Source: Gammaproteobacteria bacterium (GTDB lineage: Bacteria > Gemmatimonadota > Gemmatimonadetes > Longimicrobiales > Gaopeijiaceae). From it: a stretch of DNA of 7,745 nucleotides. This document shows positions 1 through 5,766 of the stretch, piece after piece (within the stretch, counting starts at the first letter, position 1; each line of letters opens with the position of its first letter). Both the position numbers and the translations under genes were made by a program. Location of the stretch: the NCBI GenBank assembly GCA_009843625.1, contig VYDD01000489.1:1-7745 (forward strand). The letters run 5' to 3'. The notes below the pieces were generated by a model, which was given only the letters and a program-made list of their open reading frames with translations, was not told the DNA's origin and did no database searches.

Positions 1-890
1 GGATCACCATGCACTACGCCCTGGGCGATTCCCTGCGTGCCGAGCGGCTGCTGAACCTGCTGGTGAACGCGCCCGGGCTGCCGGGCCTGCCTCCGGGCCT
101 CCCCGCCACGGCGACCGTCTACCTCGCGGCCTCCGAGGCCGACTTCCTGGAATTCGCCGGCGGTCGGGTCCCGGAATGGAGCGCTGGTCTGGCCATTCCC
201 TCCATCGGCACCATCGTCCTGCCGATGTACGCCGACGACCGCACACGCGGCTGGAGCGAGGAGCGCGTGGCCCGGCACGAATGGGCGCACCTCGGGCTGC
301 ACGAATACCTGCGGGGCCTGCGCATCCCGAGATGGTTCTCCGAAGGGTACGCGGAATGGGCGTCCGGGGGTTGGAACGCGTCCGAGGGGTGGCGTCTGCG
401 CATCGCCATGGCCGGAGGCCGCACCCCCCCGCTGGACTCGCTCGCCCTGGGGTGGCCCAGCGACCGGGCATCAGCCGAGATCGCCTACATGCTCTCCGCG
501 ACCGCCGTCGAGTACCTGGTGGCGTCCAGCGGCGAGCGCGGGCTCGCGCTCTTCCTGTCCCGCTGGCGCGAGGGCAACTCTTTCGAGGCGGCGCTGCGTC
601 GTACCTTCGGTGTCACCAGCGGGCAACTCGAGGGAGACTGGGGCCGGTACGTGCGCCGCCGCTACGGCTGGCTCCTGGTGCTTTCCCAGTCGCTCGTCTT
701 CTGGGCCTTCCTGGGGACCCTGCTCGCCGTCATGGTGGTCGTGCGCCGCCGCCGCGGACGCTGGCGCATGGCGCGCCTGCGTGCCACCGAACTCCCGAAC
801 GATCCCGCCTTCTGGCTTGACCCGCCCCGCGACCGAAAGGATCTTGGAACCCATGGCAAGGAAGCGAACCAACCGCCGGGCGGCCCGTAG
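1..890 (+). CDS. Membrane-anchored HExxH metalloprotease, peptidase MA-like (5' partial)
   Basis: This is probably a zinc-dependent peptidase whose catalytic domain lies outside the cytoplasmic membrane. The reading frame is open to the left edge. The first ATG (position 9) already falls inside the conserved N-terminal fold, so the true start and any signal peptide lie upstream. Counting from that ATG, the zinc motif HEWAH is at residues 90-94 (His90, Glu91, His94). FSEGYAEW follows at 110-117, where Glu112 is the likely third ligand, as in gluzincin-type peptidases. WSAGLAIP upstream of the motif also fits the peptidase MA-like family. A single hydrophobic helix at about 221-245 is followed by an Arg-rich stretch, which predicts a C-terminal anchor with a short basic cytoplasmic tail. 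The substrate is unknown. The last 38 bases overlap the next gene, suggesting cotranscription. The catalytic motif is clear; the exact family is less certain. Confidence 0.8.
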   Translation, partial: ITMHYALGDSLRAERLLNLLVNAPGLPGLPPGLPATATVYLAASEADFLEFAGGRVPEWSAGLAIPSIGTIVLPMYADDRTRGWSEERVARHEWAHLGLHEYLRGLRIPRWFSEGYAEWASGGWNASEGWRLRIAMAGGRTPPLDSLALGWPSDRASAEIAYMLSATAVEYLVASSGERGLALFLSRWREGNSFEAALRRTFGVTSGQLEGDWGRYVRRRYGWLLVLSQSLVFWAFLGTLLAVMVVVRRRRGRWRMARLRATELPNDPAFWLDPPRDRKDLGTHGKEANQPPGGP

Positions 891-1080
891 CCGGGAGAAA
901 AACCGTAACCGCGATGCCGACTCACTGCGCTTTTCGCGCAAGAACGGCATCCTCGGCCTCGCCGGGCTGCTGGTCATCGTCCTGGGGTACGCCCTGCTCG
1001 CGCAGGGATCGATCACCGCGGCTCCCCTGCTGCTGGTTCTCGGCTACCTGGTGCTCCTGCCGCTCGCGCTCGTGCTCTAG
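853..1080 (+). CDS. Small two-helix membrane protein, DUF3098-like
   Basis: This is a 75-residue protein. It has a very basic N-terminus (about 1-28, starting MARKRTNRRAARSREK) followed by two hydrophobic helices at about 33-50 and 56-74. The pattern F-x-R-K-N followed by a GLLVIVLGYALL helix and a LLVLGYLVLLPLAL helix resembles DUF3098-type small membrane proteins, whose role is unknown. I chose ATG 853 because AAAGGA lies 11 bases upstream and because the frame above it reads only as a shadow of the protease gene. The gene overlaps the end of the protease gene by 38 bases in another frame, so the two are probably translated from one mRNA. The positive-inside rule places the basic N-terminus in the cytoplasm and predicts a hairpin with both ends inside. 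No catalytic residues are visible. Confidence 0.7.
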   Translation: MARKRTNRRAARSREKNRNRDADSLRFSRKNGILGLAGLLVIVLGYALLAQGSITAAPLLLVLGYLVLLPLALVL

Positions 1081-1095
1081 TTCACGACGCGGAAA

Positions 1096-1119
1096 CACCC
1101 GGGTAGTCCGGGGGAGGTG
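1096..1119. terminator. Weak hairpin between convergent genes, possible terminator
   Basis: The 56-base gap between two convergent genes contains a stem of CCCGG (1098-1102) and CCGGG (1108-1112) around a 5-base loop. Outer CACC (1096-1099) and GGTG (1116-1119) can extend it. No T-tract follows on either strand, so it does not look like a classical intrinsic terminator. Its position between gene ends is the main argument for a termination role. Confidence 0.25.
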
Positions 1120-1136
1120 ACCCGAGCGGGCTGAGG

Positions 1137-1580
1137 CTAACCCCCATCCTGCCCGGGTCCGGGCCGCTTGAAGTCGACGATGTTCTCCCACTCGCGGGCA
1201 TCGGAGCGCGCGACGACCGCCAACACCGGCTCCGTGTCGCTGAGGTTGAACACTTCGTGCGGCACGCCGGGCTCGATGAAGATGAAATCCCCGGCTTCGT
1301 TATCGAGCGTCTTCTCGAGCCGCGGCCCGAACTCATGGCGCACGTTGCCCTGAAGGATGTAGAGCATCACCTCGAAGCCCACATGGATATGGGCCCGCGC
1401 CACGCCGCCGGGCGGGATCATCGCCACGTTCATCGAGAGCGCGCCTGAACCCACGTTCTCGGCCCACATTCCCGTCTTGTATTCGATCCCGTTCCACGCG
1501 CGGTGCCTGCCGCCGGCCCGCACCGTGACGATCCCTTCGTGGCGCTCCACCTGTCCGGGAACTCCTCGGTTTCGGGTCAT
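1137..1580 (-). CDS. Single-domain cupin protein
   Basis: This is a 147-residue small beta-barrel cupin, probably a cytoplasmic metal-binding protein. Cupin motif 1 is at residues 59-79, with His64, His66 and Glu70 as ligands (AHIHVGFE). Motif 2 is at 98-112, with His108 as the fourth ligand (EPGVPHEVFN). All four usual metal ligands are therefore present. The start at the ATG complementary to 1578-1580 is preceded by GGGGAG six bases upstream. The frame stays open upstream as far as about 1820, but that part shows no conserved pattern and no better ribosome site. Cupins of this size include dioxygenases, isomerases and sensors, and nothing here selects one. The gene is convergent with the left pair and divergent from the exported pair to the right. 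The fold is certain; the reaction is unknown. Confidence 0.85.
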   Translation of the reverse strand: MTRNRGVPGQVERHEGIVTVRAGGRHRAWNGIEYKTGMWAENVGSGALSMNVAMIPPGGVARAHIHVGFEVMLYILQGNVRHEFGPRLEKTLDNEAGDFIFIEPGVPHEVFNLSDTEPVLAVVARSDAREWENIVDFKRPGPGQDGG

Positions 1581-1818
1581 CTCCGACTCCCCGCTACGCG
1601 CCGCCTTGCGGCCCCGCTCGAACTCGTATCGCGTCAACCGACGCCTTCCATAACGCAACGCGTAGGATAGCGCCGGAACGAGGCGGTCGTCGAGTTGTGG
1701 ATCGATGTGACCTCCGTGTACCATGTCCGCCTTCCTCCACTGGCCCAACCCCCTCCTCTGGAGTACGATGTAGAAAGTTGACCTCGTGCAGCCGAAGCCC
1801 TCGGCGAGGAGGATGATC

Positions 1819-2472
1819 ATGTACCAGATTCCGAGTCCGTCCCCGATCGCGCGCGTCCGTCTTATGGCACGCCTGGCGGTGTCGATCCCGTTCCTCGTGC
1901 TCGGTCTCGCGGATGCGCGTCAGGCCGCGGCGCAGGCCGAAGTTGTGGAAGGCCATGCGCCCTCGCGCCGCATCGAATCGATCCGCCCGCGCACGGGTCC
2001 CGCGGGAACCCGCGTAAGCATCAACACCGGGGGGCTGCCCGCCATCACCCCGACCCGCATCGGGCTCGGAGCCGCGCAGTTCGGATTCGAGGAGATCGGC
2101 CAGGAGTTGACCACGGAGCGCGGCCGGATCGACATGACCGTCACCGTGCCGGAGTGGGCGCACCTCGACCGGCCCACGGTGTTCATCGTCTTCGACTTCT
2201 ACTTCCGGCCGCTCGCCCTCTCCAACTACTTCCACGCCACCGACGAGAACGGCATCCTCACCCGCCGGGGCCAGCTGATTCATGTGGGCGAACCGTGCTC
2301 GGTGCTTTTCGGCGAGTTCGGCGACGTCTACGCGCTGGAGGGCGAGGAGGGCGACTGGGAGATGGGGACCGAGGTGGTCGTCCAGGGCGTCCTCACCGAG
2401 AGTTCGCCGTGTCTGCACGAGACCACGATCTCGGTCCGAAGCATGCGGCCGGCGCGCAGCAGTTCGCCGTAG
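1819..2472 (+). CDS. Exported protein with IPT/TIG-like domain, function unknown
   Basis: This is a 217-residue protein with an N-terminal signal peptide: a hydrophobic core at about 18-31, with a likely cut after AAAQA at residue 40. The region at about 52-140 reads as an Ig-like IPT/TIG fold, with IRPRTGPAGTRVSI at its start and VPEWAHLDRPTVFIVFD later. A smaller beta-rich tail (about 146-208) holds Cys160 and Cys198, which could form a disulfide and resemble DUF5818-type tails. ATG 1819 is preferred because GAGGAGG (1806-1812) sits six bases upstream. GTG 1786 and ATG 1813 are alternatives with worse spacing, and ATG 1864 would also keep the signal peptide. The gene lies 39 bases before the DUF1028 gene on the same strand, so they likely form an operon acting outside the cytoplasm. 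No enzyme motif is visible; a binding or adhesion role is an inference. Confidence 0.7.
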   Translation: MYQIPSPSPIARVRLMARLAVSIPFLVLGLADARQAAAQAEVVEGHAPSRRIESIRPRTGPAGTRVSINTGGLPAITPTRIGLGAAQFGFEEIGQELTTERGRIDMTVTVPEWAHLDRPTVFIVFDFYFRPLALSNYFHATDENGILTRRGQLIHVGEPCSVLFGEFGDVYALEGEEGDWEMGTEVVVQGVLTESSPCLHETTISVRSMRPARSSSP

Positions 2473-2511
2473 CCTCAACCTGCCCCCAAGAAAGCCCTTG
2501 CGGAGGGTCCG

Positions 2512-3345
2512 ATGAGACGCCTGCTCCTCGCTCTTGCCTTCGTCCTCCTGGTGCCCTCCACGGCGCTCGCCACCTGGTCGATCATCGCCATCGATCTCAA
2601 CACCGGGCGCGTCGTGATCGCCTCCGCCACCTGCGCGGCGACCGGGCCCGACCAGCTCAAGCTGCTGCAAGCCGTGGTGGTGCCCGGCGTGGGCGTGGCC
2701 GCCGCCCAGGCGGGCGTGGACCGCTCCCACGAGAACCAGAAGCTCATCTTCGCCGAGCTGCAGAACGGCACCGATCCCGTCGAGATCATCCGCATGCTCG
2801 AGGAGGATCCCAACATCGAGCGCCGCCAATTCGGCATCATCGACATGCAAGGCCGTACCGCCGGACGCTCGGGCGAGGGCAACCGGGCCGTGTCGCTGGA
2901 CATCCAGGGGCGCAGCTCGGACAACATCCTCTACTCGGTCCAGGGCAACATCATCGCCACCACCGAGGCGCTCACCGAGCCCGCGCGCATCATGCAGGAG
3001 GGCAGCGACGACGTCATCGACCGCGTCATGCGCGCCATGGAAAGGGCCGACGAGCTGGGCGGCGACAGTCGCTGCACCTGCGAGACCGAGCCCCTGCCGG
3101 AGGCCTACGCCGACTGCAACGGCAAGACCTCGCACGTCGCCTACATCCTCGCCGCGGATCCGGAAGACACGCTGGGCGAATTCGCCGACAACCATCCCGA
3201 GAACCTGCGCGCGCCCTACAACGACGGGGAGTACCACCTCTACATCTCCGCCATCCCGACGAATACCCTGCCCCACGAGGATGCCAATCCCGTCCGAACG
3301 CTACGGATGCGGTATGATGCGTGGAGGGGGTCGGGGAGCGGTTAG
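2512..3345 (+). CDS. Secreted DUF1028 family protein (Ntn-hydrolase fold)
   Basis: This is a 277-residue protein. A signal peptide at residues 1-20 ends in A-L-A, and the mature chain would begin TWSIIAID. The DUF1028 domain covers about 21-185: the N-terminal strand, PGVGVAAAQAGV (58-69), the RRQFGIIDMQGR segment (104-115), SVQGNIIA (142-149) and the ERADELGGDSR helix end. Known DUF1028 proteins have the Ntn-hydrolase fold and usually begin Met-Thr-x-Ser. The Thr here would be exposed by signal cleavage. A C-terminal extension (about 188-277) carries Cys188, Cys190 and Cys202 and replaces the peptidoglycan-binding-like tail of some relatives. GGAGGG at 2502-2507 supports the ATG at 2512. An amidohydrolase role on extracytoplasmic peptides or amides is inferred from the fold only. 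The gene follows the TIG-like gene, probably in one operon. Confidence 0.85.
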   Translation: MRRLLLALAFVLLVPSTALATWSIIAIDLNTGRVVIASATCAATGPDQLKLLQAVVVPGVGVAAAQAGVDRSHENQKLIFAELQNGTDPVEIIRMLEEDPNIERRQFGIIDMQGRTAGRSGEGNRAVSLDIQGRSSDNILYSVQGNIIATTEALTEPARIMQEGSDDVIDRVMRAMERADELGGDSRCTCETEPLPEAYADCNGKTSHVAYILAADPEDTLGEFADNHPENLRAPYNDGEYHLYISAIPTNTLPHEDANPVRTLRMRYDAWRGSGSG

Positions 3346-3363
3346 CCTAGCTGGTCGAGTGCC

Positions 3364-3477
3364 TGCCGGGCGTTGACCACGGGATGTCAACGAGGCAAGT
3401 CGGCCGACCCGCCAGGGCTCCAGCCTTCCTGGGCTGACCGGGTGCAACGGCCTACTGCATCCAGTAGGTTCCACCCG
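3364..3477. repeat. Cluster of inverted repeats between DUF1028 gene and tRNA-Val
   Basis: Several hairpins follow one another in this non-coding gap. CGTTGAC (3371-3377) pairs with GTCAACG (3386-3392), flanked by TGCC/GGCA. GTCGGCCGAC (3399-3408) is a perfect palindrome. CAGCC (3421-3425) pairs with GGCTG (3432-3436). CCTACTG (3451-3457) pairs with CAGTAGG (3462-3468) around a 4-base loop and is nested inside CCGGGTG (3438-3444) and CACCCGG (3472-3478). None is followed by a T-tract. The cluster may end the DUF1028 transcript, form a leader structure for the tRNA transcript, or be a repeat element. The pairings are seen directly; the role is not known. Confidence 0.6.
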
Positions 3478-3552
3478 GGGCGCTTAGCTCAGCCGGTTCA
3501 GAGCGCCTGCCTTACAAGCAGGAGGTCGGCGGTTCGAATCCGTCAGCGCCCA
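3478..3552 (+). tRNA. tRNA-Val (anticodon UAC)
   Basis: This 75-base gene folds into a complete cloverleaf. The 7-bp acceptor stem is GGGCGCT (3478-3484) with AGCGCCC (3545-3551). The D-stem is GCTC (3487-3490) with GAGC (3501-3504). The anticodon stem is CCTGC with GCAGG around the loop CTTACAA, putting anticodon TAC at 3513-3515. The T-arm is GGCGG, TTCGAAT, CCGTC with one G-U pair. A52-type discriminator base A is at 3552. CCA is not encoded, so the 3' end needs CCA-adding enzyme. It reads the valine codon GTA and, by wobble, other GTN codons. The first base overlaps the outer arm of the hairpin just upstream. Confidence 0.96.
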
Positions 3553-3575
3553 TGGCCGGGATCATCCCCGCGAGG

Positions 3576-3604
3576 TTCCGCAAACGCTCCATTCCGTGTA
3601 TCCT
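3576..3604 (+). promoter_or_regulatory. Weak sigma-70-like promoter candidate for the HU gene
   Basis: TTCCGC (3576-3581) and TATCCT (3599-3604) are separated by 17 bases and lie between the tRNA and the HU gene. Each hexamer is only a partial match to the consensus. The spacing and position are plausible, but GC-rich sequence often yields such matches. The HU gene could also be read through from the tRNA promoter. Confidence 0.25.
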
Positions 3605-3670
3605 GTCCTGTCCTTCCGTCGGATAGGGCAATCCGGCGGTGTCGGGTGCACCCACAACGCAGGAGATGTA

Positions 3671-3967
3671 ATGAACAAGAAGGAAATGGCGGCCGCTCTC
3701 GCGCAGCAGGCCAACCTCTCCCAGGCGAAGGCAGCGGACGTGCTCAACTGCATCTTCGACACAAGCGGCGGATCGGGCATCATCGCCGGCGAACTCGACG
3801 CGGGTGGCAAGGTGACGCTCCCCGGGTTCGGCAGCTTCGGAGTCAAGTCGCGCGCCGCGCGCACCGGGACCAACCCGGCCACCGGCCAAAAGATCACCAT
3901 CGCGGCGAAGAAGTACGCGTATTTCAAGCCCGGCAAGCCGTTGCGGGACCGGGTAGCAGGGGGATAG
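3671..3967 (+). CDS. HU family nucleoid DNA-binding protein
   Basis: This 98-residue histone-like protein bends and compacts DNA as a dimer. The signature GFGSFGVKSRAARTGTNP is at residues 52-69, with the DNA-intercalating Pro69 at the tip of the beta arm. It is followed by ATGQKITIAAKK and the C-terminal FKPGKPLRD helix start. ATG 3671 is preceded by AGGAGA at 3661-3666; the in-frame ATG at 3596 has no matching family sequence. The region before GFG is six residues longer than in E. coli HU-beta, with a Gly-rich stretch TSGGSGIIAGELDAGG at about 31-46 that replaces the usual end of the second helix. It stands alone between the tRNA and a long inverted repeat. HU rather than IHF is favoured by the lone gene and lack of IHF-specific features, though a specialised HU-like role is possible. 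Confidence 0.93.
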   Translation: MNKKEMAAALAQQANLSQAKAADVLNCIFDTSGGSGIIAGELDAGGKVTLPGFGSFGVKSRAARTGTNPATGQKITIAAKKYAYFKPGKPLRDRVAGG

Positions 3968-3993
3968 ATCCTCGGATGTAGCTGTACGCAGCA

Positions 3994-4108
3994 CGGAGAG
4001 CATTCCGGCGCGCCCGGACGTGGCTGGAAGGCAGTGCCCGCGATTCCGGCCGACCCATGCCCAGGTGGCCTGATCGATATCCCGCTGGCGCGCCGGATGC
4101 TCTCTCCG
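3994..4108. repeat. Long near-perfect inverted repeat, 21/22-nt arms
   Basis: The left arm (3994-4014, starting CGGAGAGCATTCCGG) and right arm (4087-4108, ending ATGCTCTCTCCG) are reverse complements apart from a 2-base and a 1-base gap. The 72-base spacer contains a smaller hairpin of GGCC/ACC (4048-4055) with GGT/GGCC (4064-4070). Both arms contain the palindrome GGCGCGCC. It sits between the HU gene and the molybdoenzyme operon. It could be a transcript hairpin, a terminator for HU, or a miniature element with terminal repeats. No target-site duplication touches the arms and no T-tract follows. Confidence 0.75.
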
Positions 4109-4143
4109 AATCCTCAACCCTCAGGACCCTGGTCGACCGAAAC

Positions 4144-5709
4144 GTGAATCCCTCCGCCCCCTCGCCGGTCGAAACTGCGGGCGAGCCGCGCGCGCACGAG
4201 GAGACGGCGAGCAAGGCGGCGCGCTGGGCCAAGGTCATCGACCACTCCCGGTGCATCGGCTGTCATGCCTGCACCACCGCATGTAAGTCGGAGAACGAAG
4301 TTCCGCTGGGGGTTACACGCACGTACGTCAAGTACGTCGATGCCGGCCACTTCCCGCGCACCCGCCGCGCGTTCCAGGTAACCCGGTGCAACCAGTGCGA
4401 GGACGCGCCGTGCGTAACGGCCTGTCCCACCTCGGCCATGTACCGCCGGTCAGACGGGATCGTGGACTTCGACAAGGAGGCATGCATCGGCTGCAAGGCC
4501 TGCATCGCCGCCTGTCCCTACGACGCCATCTTCATCAACCCCGAGGATCATTCCGCGGAGAAGTGCAACTTCTGCGCGCACCGCCTCGACATCGGTCTCG
4601 AGCCGGCGTGCGTGGTGGTGTGTCCCACGGAAGCGATTCTGGTGGGGGATCTCAACGATCCGCTGGCCAAGGTGACCCGGATGGTCCACGAGGACGCCCT
4701 CACGGTCCGGCGCCCGGAGAAGGAGACCCGCCCGAAGCTCTTCTACAAGGACGCGCGTCAGGCCACCCTCGACCCGCTGGCGGCGGCCCGCCCGGAAGGG
4801 GGGCTGTTCATGTGGAGCGAGCAGGGGAGCGGCGCCCACCAGGTGACTTCCGGCCACCCCGGGCCGGGCAACTCGTCCGCCGCCGCGATCCTGAGCTACG
4901 ACGTGCCCCACAGCGCTCCCTGGGACGCGCGCGTCAGCCTCTACACCTGGACCAAGTCGATCGCGGCCGGAGCGTATCTGGCGCCCCTGCTGCTCATCCT
5001 CTTCGGGGCGCTCTCGTGGACGGACCCGCTCTGGCTCTTCGGCGCGCCGCTGTTGGCGCTGGCCTTTCTCGTGGTCACCACGGGCCTTCTAATCTGGGAT
5101 CTGGAGCATCCCTGGCGCTTTCACTACATCCTGCTCCGGCCCCAGTGGCGAAGTTGGCTGGTGCGCGGAGGATTCGTGCTGGCGGGTTTCGGGGCCGTGC
5201 TGGCGGCGCATCTGGGAGCGGCGTGGGCAGGGGCCTCCGATGTCGCCCGAGTGCTGGCGCTGGCCGGAGTCCCGCTGGCCGCGATGACGGCGGTGTACAC
5301 GGCCTACCTGTTCGCCCAGGCGAAGGCCCGCGACCTGTGGCAGAATCCGCTGCTGCCGCCCCACTTCCTGGTTCAGGCGCTGCTCGCGGGCGCGGCCGCG
5401 GTCCATCCCCTGGCGGCTCCAGGCGTGCGTCCGCTGCTGGCCGGAGGCTTCGCGGCCCTCACCGCCGCGCACCTCCTTCTGGTCCTGGGCGAGATCACCA
5501 TCACGCACGGCACCGCCCACGCGCACCTGGCCGTCCGCGAGCTGACCCGGGGACGCTTCGCCGCGTGGTTCCGGGCAGGCATCCTCCTCAGCGCAATCGG
5601 GCTCGCCGCCCCCTGGATCGGGCTGCCCGCCCTCCTCGCCGGGCTCCTCGGACTGCTGGCCTACGACCACGCCTACGTGCAGGCAGGACAGGCCGTACCC
5701 CTGGCTTGA
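4144..5709 (+). CDS. Fused 4Fe-4S ferredoxin / NrfD-PsrC membrane subunit of a molybdoenzyme complex
   Basis: This 521-residue fusion carries electrons between the molybdenum subunit and membrane quinone. The N-terminal PsrB/DmsB-like half (about 25-175) has sixteen cysteines for four [4Fe-4S] clusters: 37/40/43/47, 82/85/90/94, 114/117/120/124 and 141/144/156/160. The C-terminal half is a NrfD/PsrC-like domain with about eight helices, near 272-290, 296-317, 340-359, 368-391, 405-421, 430-450, 473-491 and 494-509. No signal peptide is seen. Arg-rich loops after helices 2, 4 and 6 place the N-terminal domain on the cytoplasmic side. GTG 4144 is the likely start but has no clear ribosome site; an in-frame ATG at 4057 lies inside the inverted repeat and adds 29 residues without family character. 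The catalytic subunit follows 40 bases later. The substrate is not determinable; polysulfide, thiosulfate, sulfite or another oxyanion is possible. Confidence 0.92.
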   Translation: MNPSAPSPVETAGEPRAHEETASKAARWAKVIDHSRCIGCHACTTACKSENEVPLGVTRTYVKYVDAGHFPRTRRAFQVTRCNQCEDAPCVTACPTSAMYRRSDGIVDFDKEACIGCKACIAACPYDAIFINPEDHSAEKCNFCAHRLDIGLEPACVVVCPTEAILVGDLNDPLAKVTRMVHEDALTVRRPEKETRPKLFYKDARQATLDPLAAARPEGGLFMWSEQGSGAHQVTSGHPGPGNSSAAAILSYDVPHSAPWDARVSLYTWTKSIAAGAYLAPLLLILFGALSWTDPLWLFGAPLLALAFLVVTTGLLIWDLEHPWRFHYILLRPQWRSWLVRGGFVLAGFGAVLAAHLGAAWAGASDVARVLALAGVPLAAMTAVYTAYLFAQAKARDLWQNPLLPPHFLVQALLAGAAAVHPLAAPGVRPLLAGGFAALTAAHLLLVLGEITITHGTAHAHLAVRELTRGRFAAWFRAGILLSAIGLAAPWIGLPALLAGLLGLLAYDHAYVQAGQAVPLA

Positions 5710-5766
5710 GGGATCGCGCGATGAAGCACGGCGACCACGGGATCGAGCCATGAAGAACGGCGGCCA
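5710..5766 (+). repeat. 29-nt imperfect tandem duplication of a translation start region
   Basis: The 28 bases from 5710 match the 28 bases from 5739 at 24 positions, giving a period of 29. Each copy has a GGGATCG block followed by an ATGAAG start and ACGGCG. Because 29 is not a multiple of three, the two ATGs (5721 and 5750) are in different frames. It lies exactly at the junction of the two oxidoreductase genes. Confidence 0.8.
5721..5753 (+). CDS. Possible 10-codon leader ORF coupled to the catalytic subunit gene
   Basis: The ORF encodes MKHGDHGIEP and its stop overlaps the next start as ATGA (5750-5753). GAGGGA at 5708-5713, seven bases before its ATG, is a better ribosome site than the one before ATG 5750. 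It arises from the duplicated start region. It could load ribosomes that then restart on the catalytic gene, or it may simply be an untranslated by-product of the duplication. The peptide itself has no recognisable function. Confidence 0.35.
   Translation: MKHGDHGIEP

Noticed and set aside
1581..1820. N-terminal extension of the cupin by about 80 codons
   Set aside because: No conserved pattern or ribosome site supports it, while the ATG at 1580 has GGGGAG at good spacing and gives a normal cupin length.
2401..2470. Ten-base direct repeat AGTTCGCCGT at 2401 and 2461
   Set aside because: It is short, within or at the end of coding sequence, and reasonably explained by chance; the bases around it do not match.
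1594..3276. Long open frame of 560 codons on the minus strand
   Set aside because: It lies opposite two well-supported exported-protein genes, its translation is low-complexity (rich in Gly, Arg, Asp, His) with no motif, and high-GC third positions explain the openness.
3335..3368. Resemblance to the 5' half of a tRNA (GGTTAGCCTAGCTGGTC, then GTGCCTGCC), a possible tRNA relic
   Set aside because: It overlaps the end of the DUF1028 gene, there is no T-arm or matching acceptor stem, and the D-stem pairing is poor.
3438..3478. Integron attC-like site
   Set aside because: The GTTRRRY and RYYYAAC core sequences are absent and no integrase or cassette pattern is present.
4057..4143. Start of the Fe-S/NrfD protein at ATG 4057
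   Set aside because: It falls within the spacer and right arm of the long inverted repeat, lacks a ribosome site, and the added residues are not ferredoxin-like. GTG 4144 is preferred, though it is also weakly supported.
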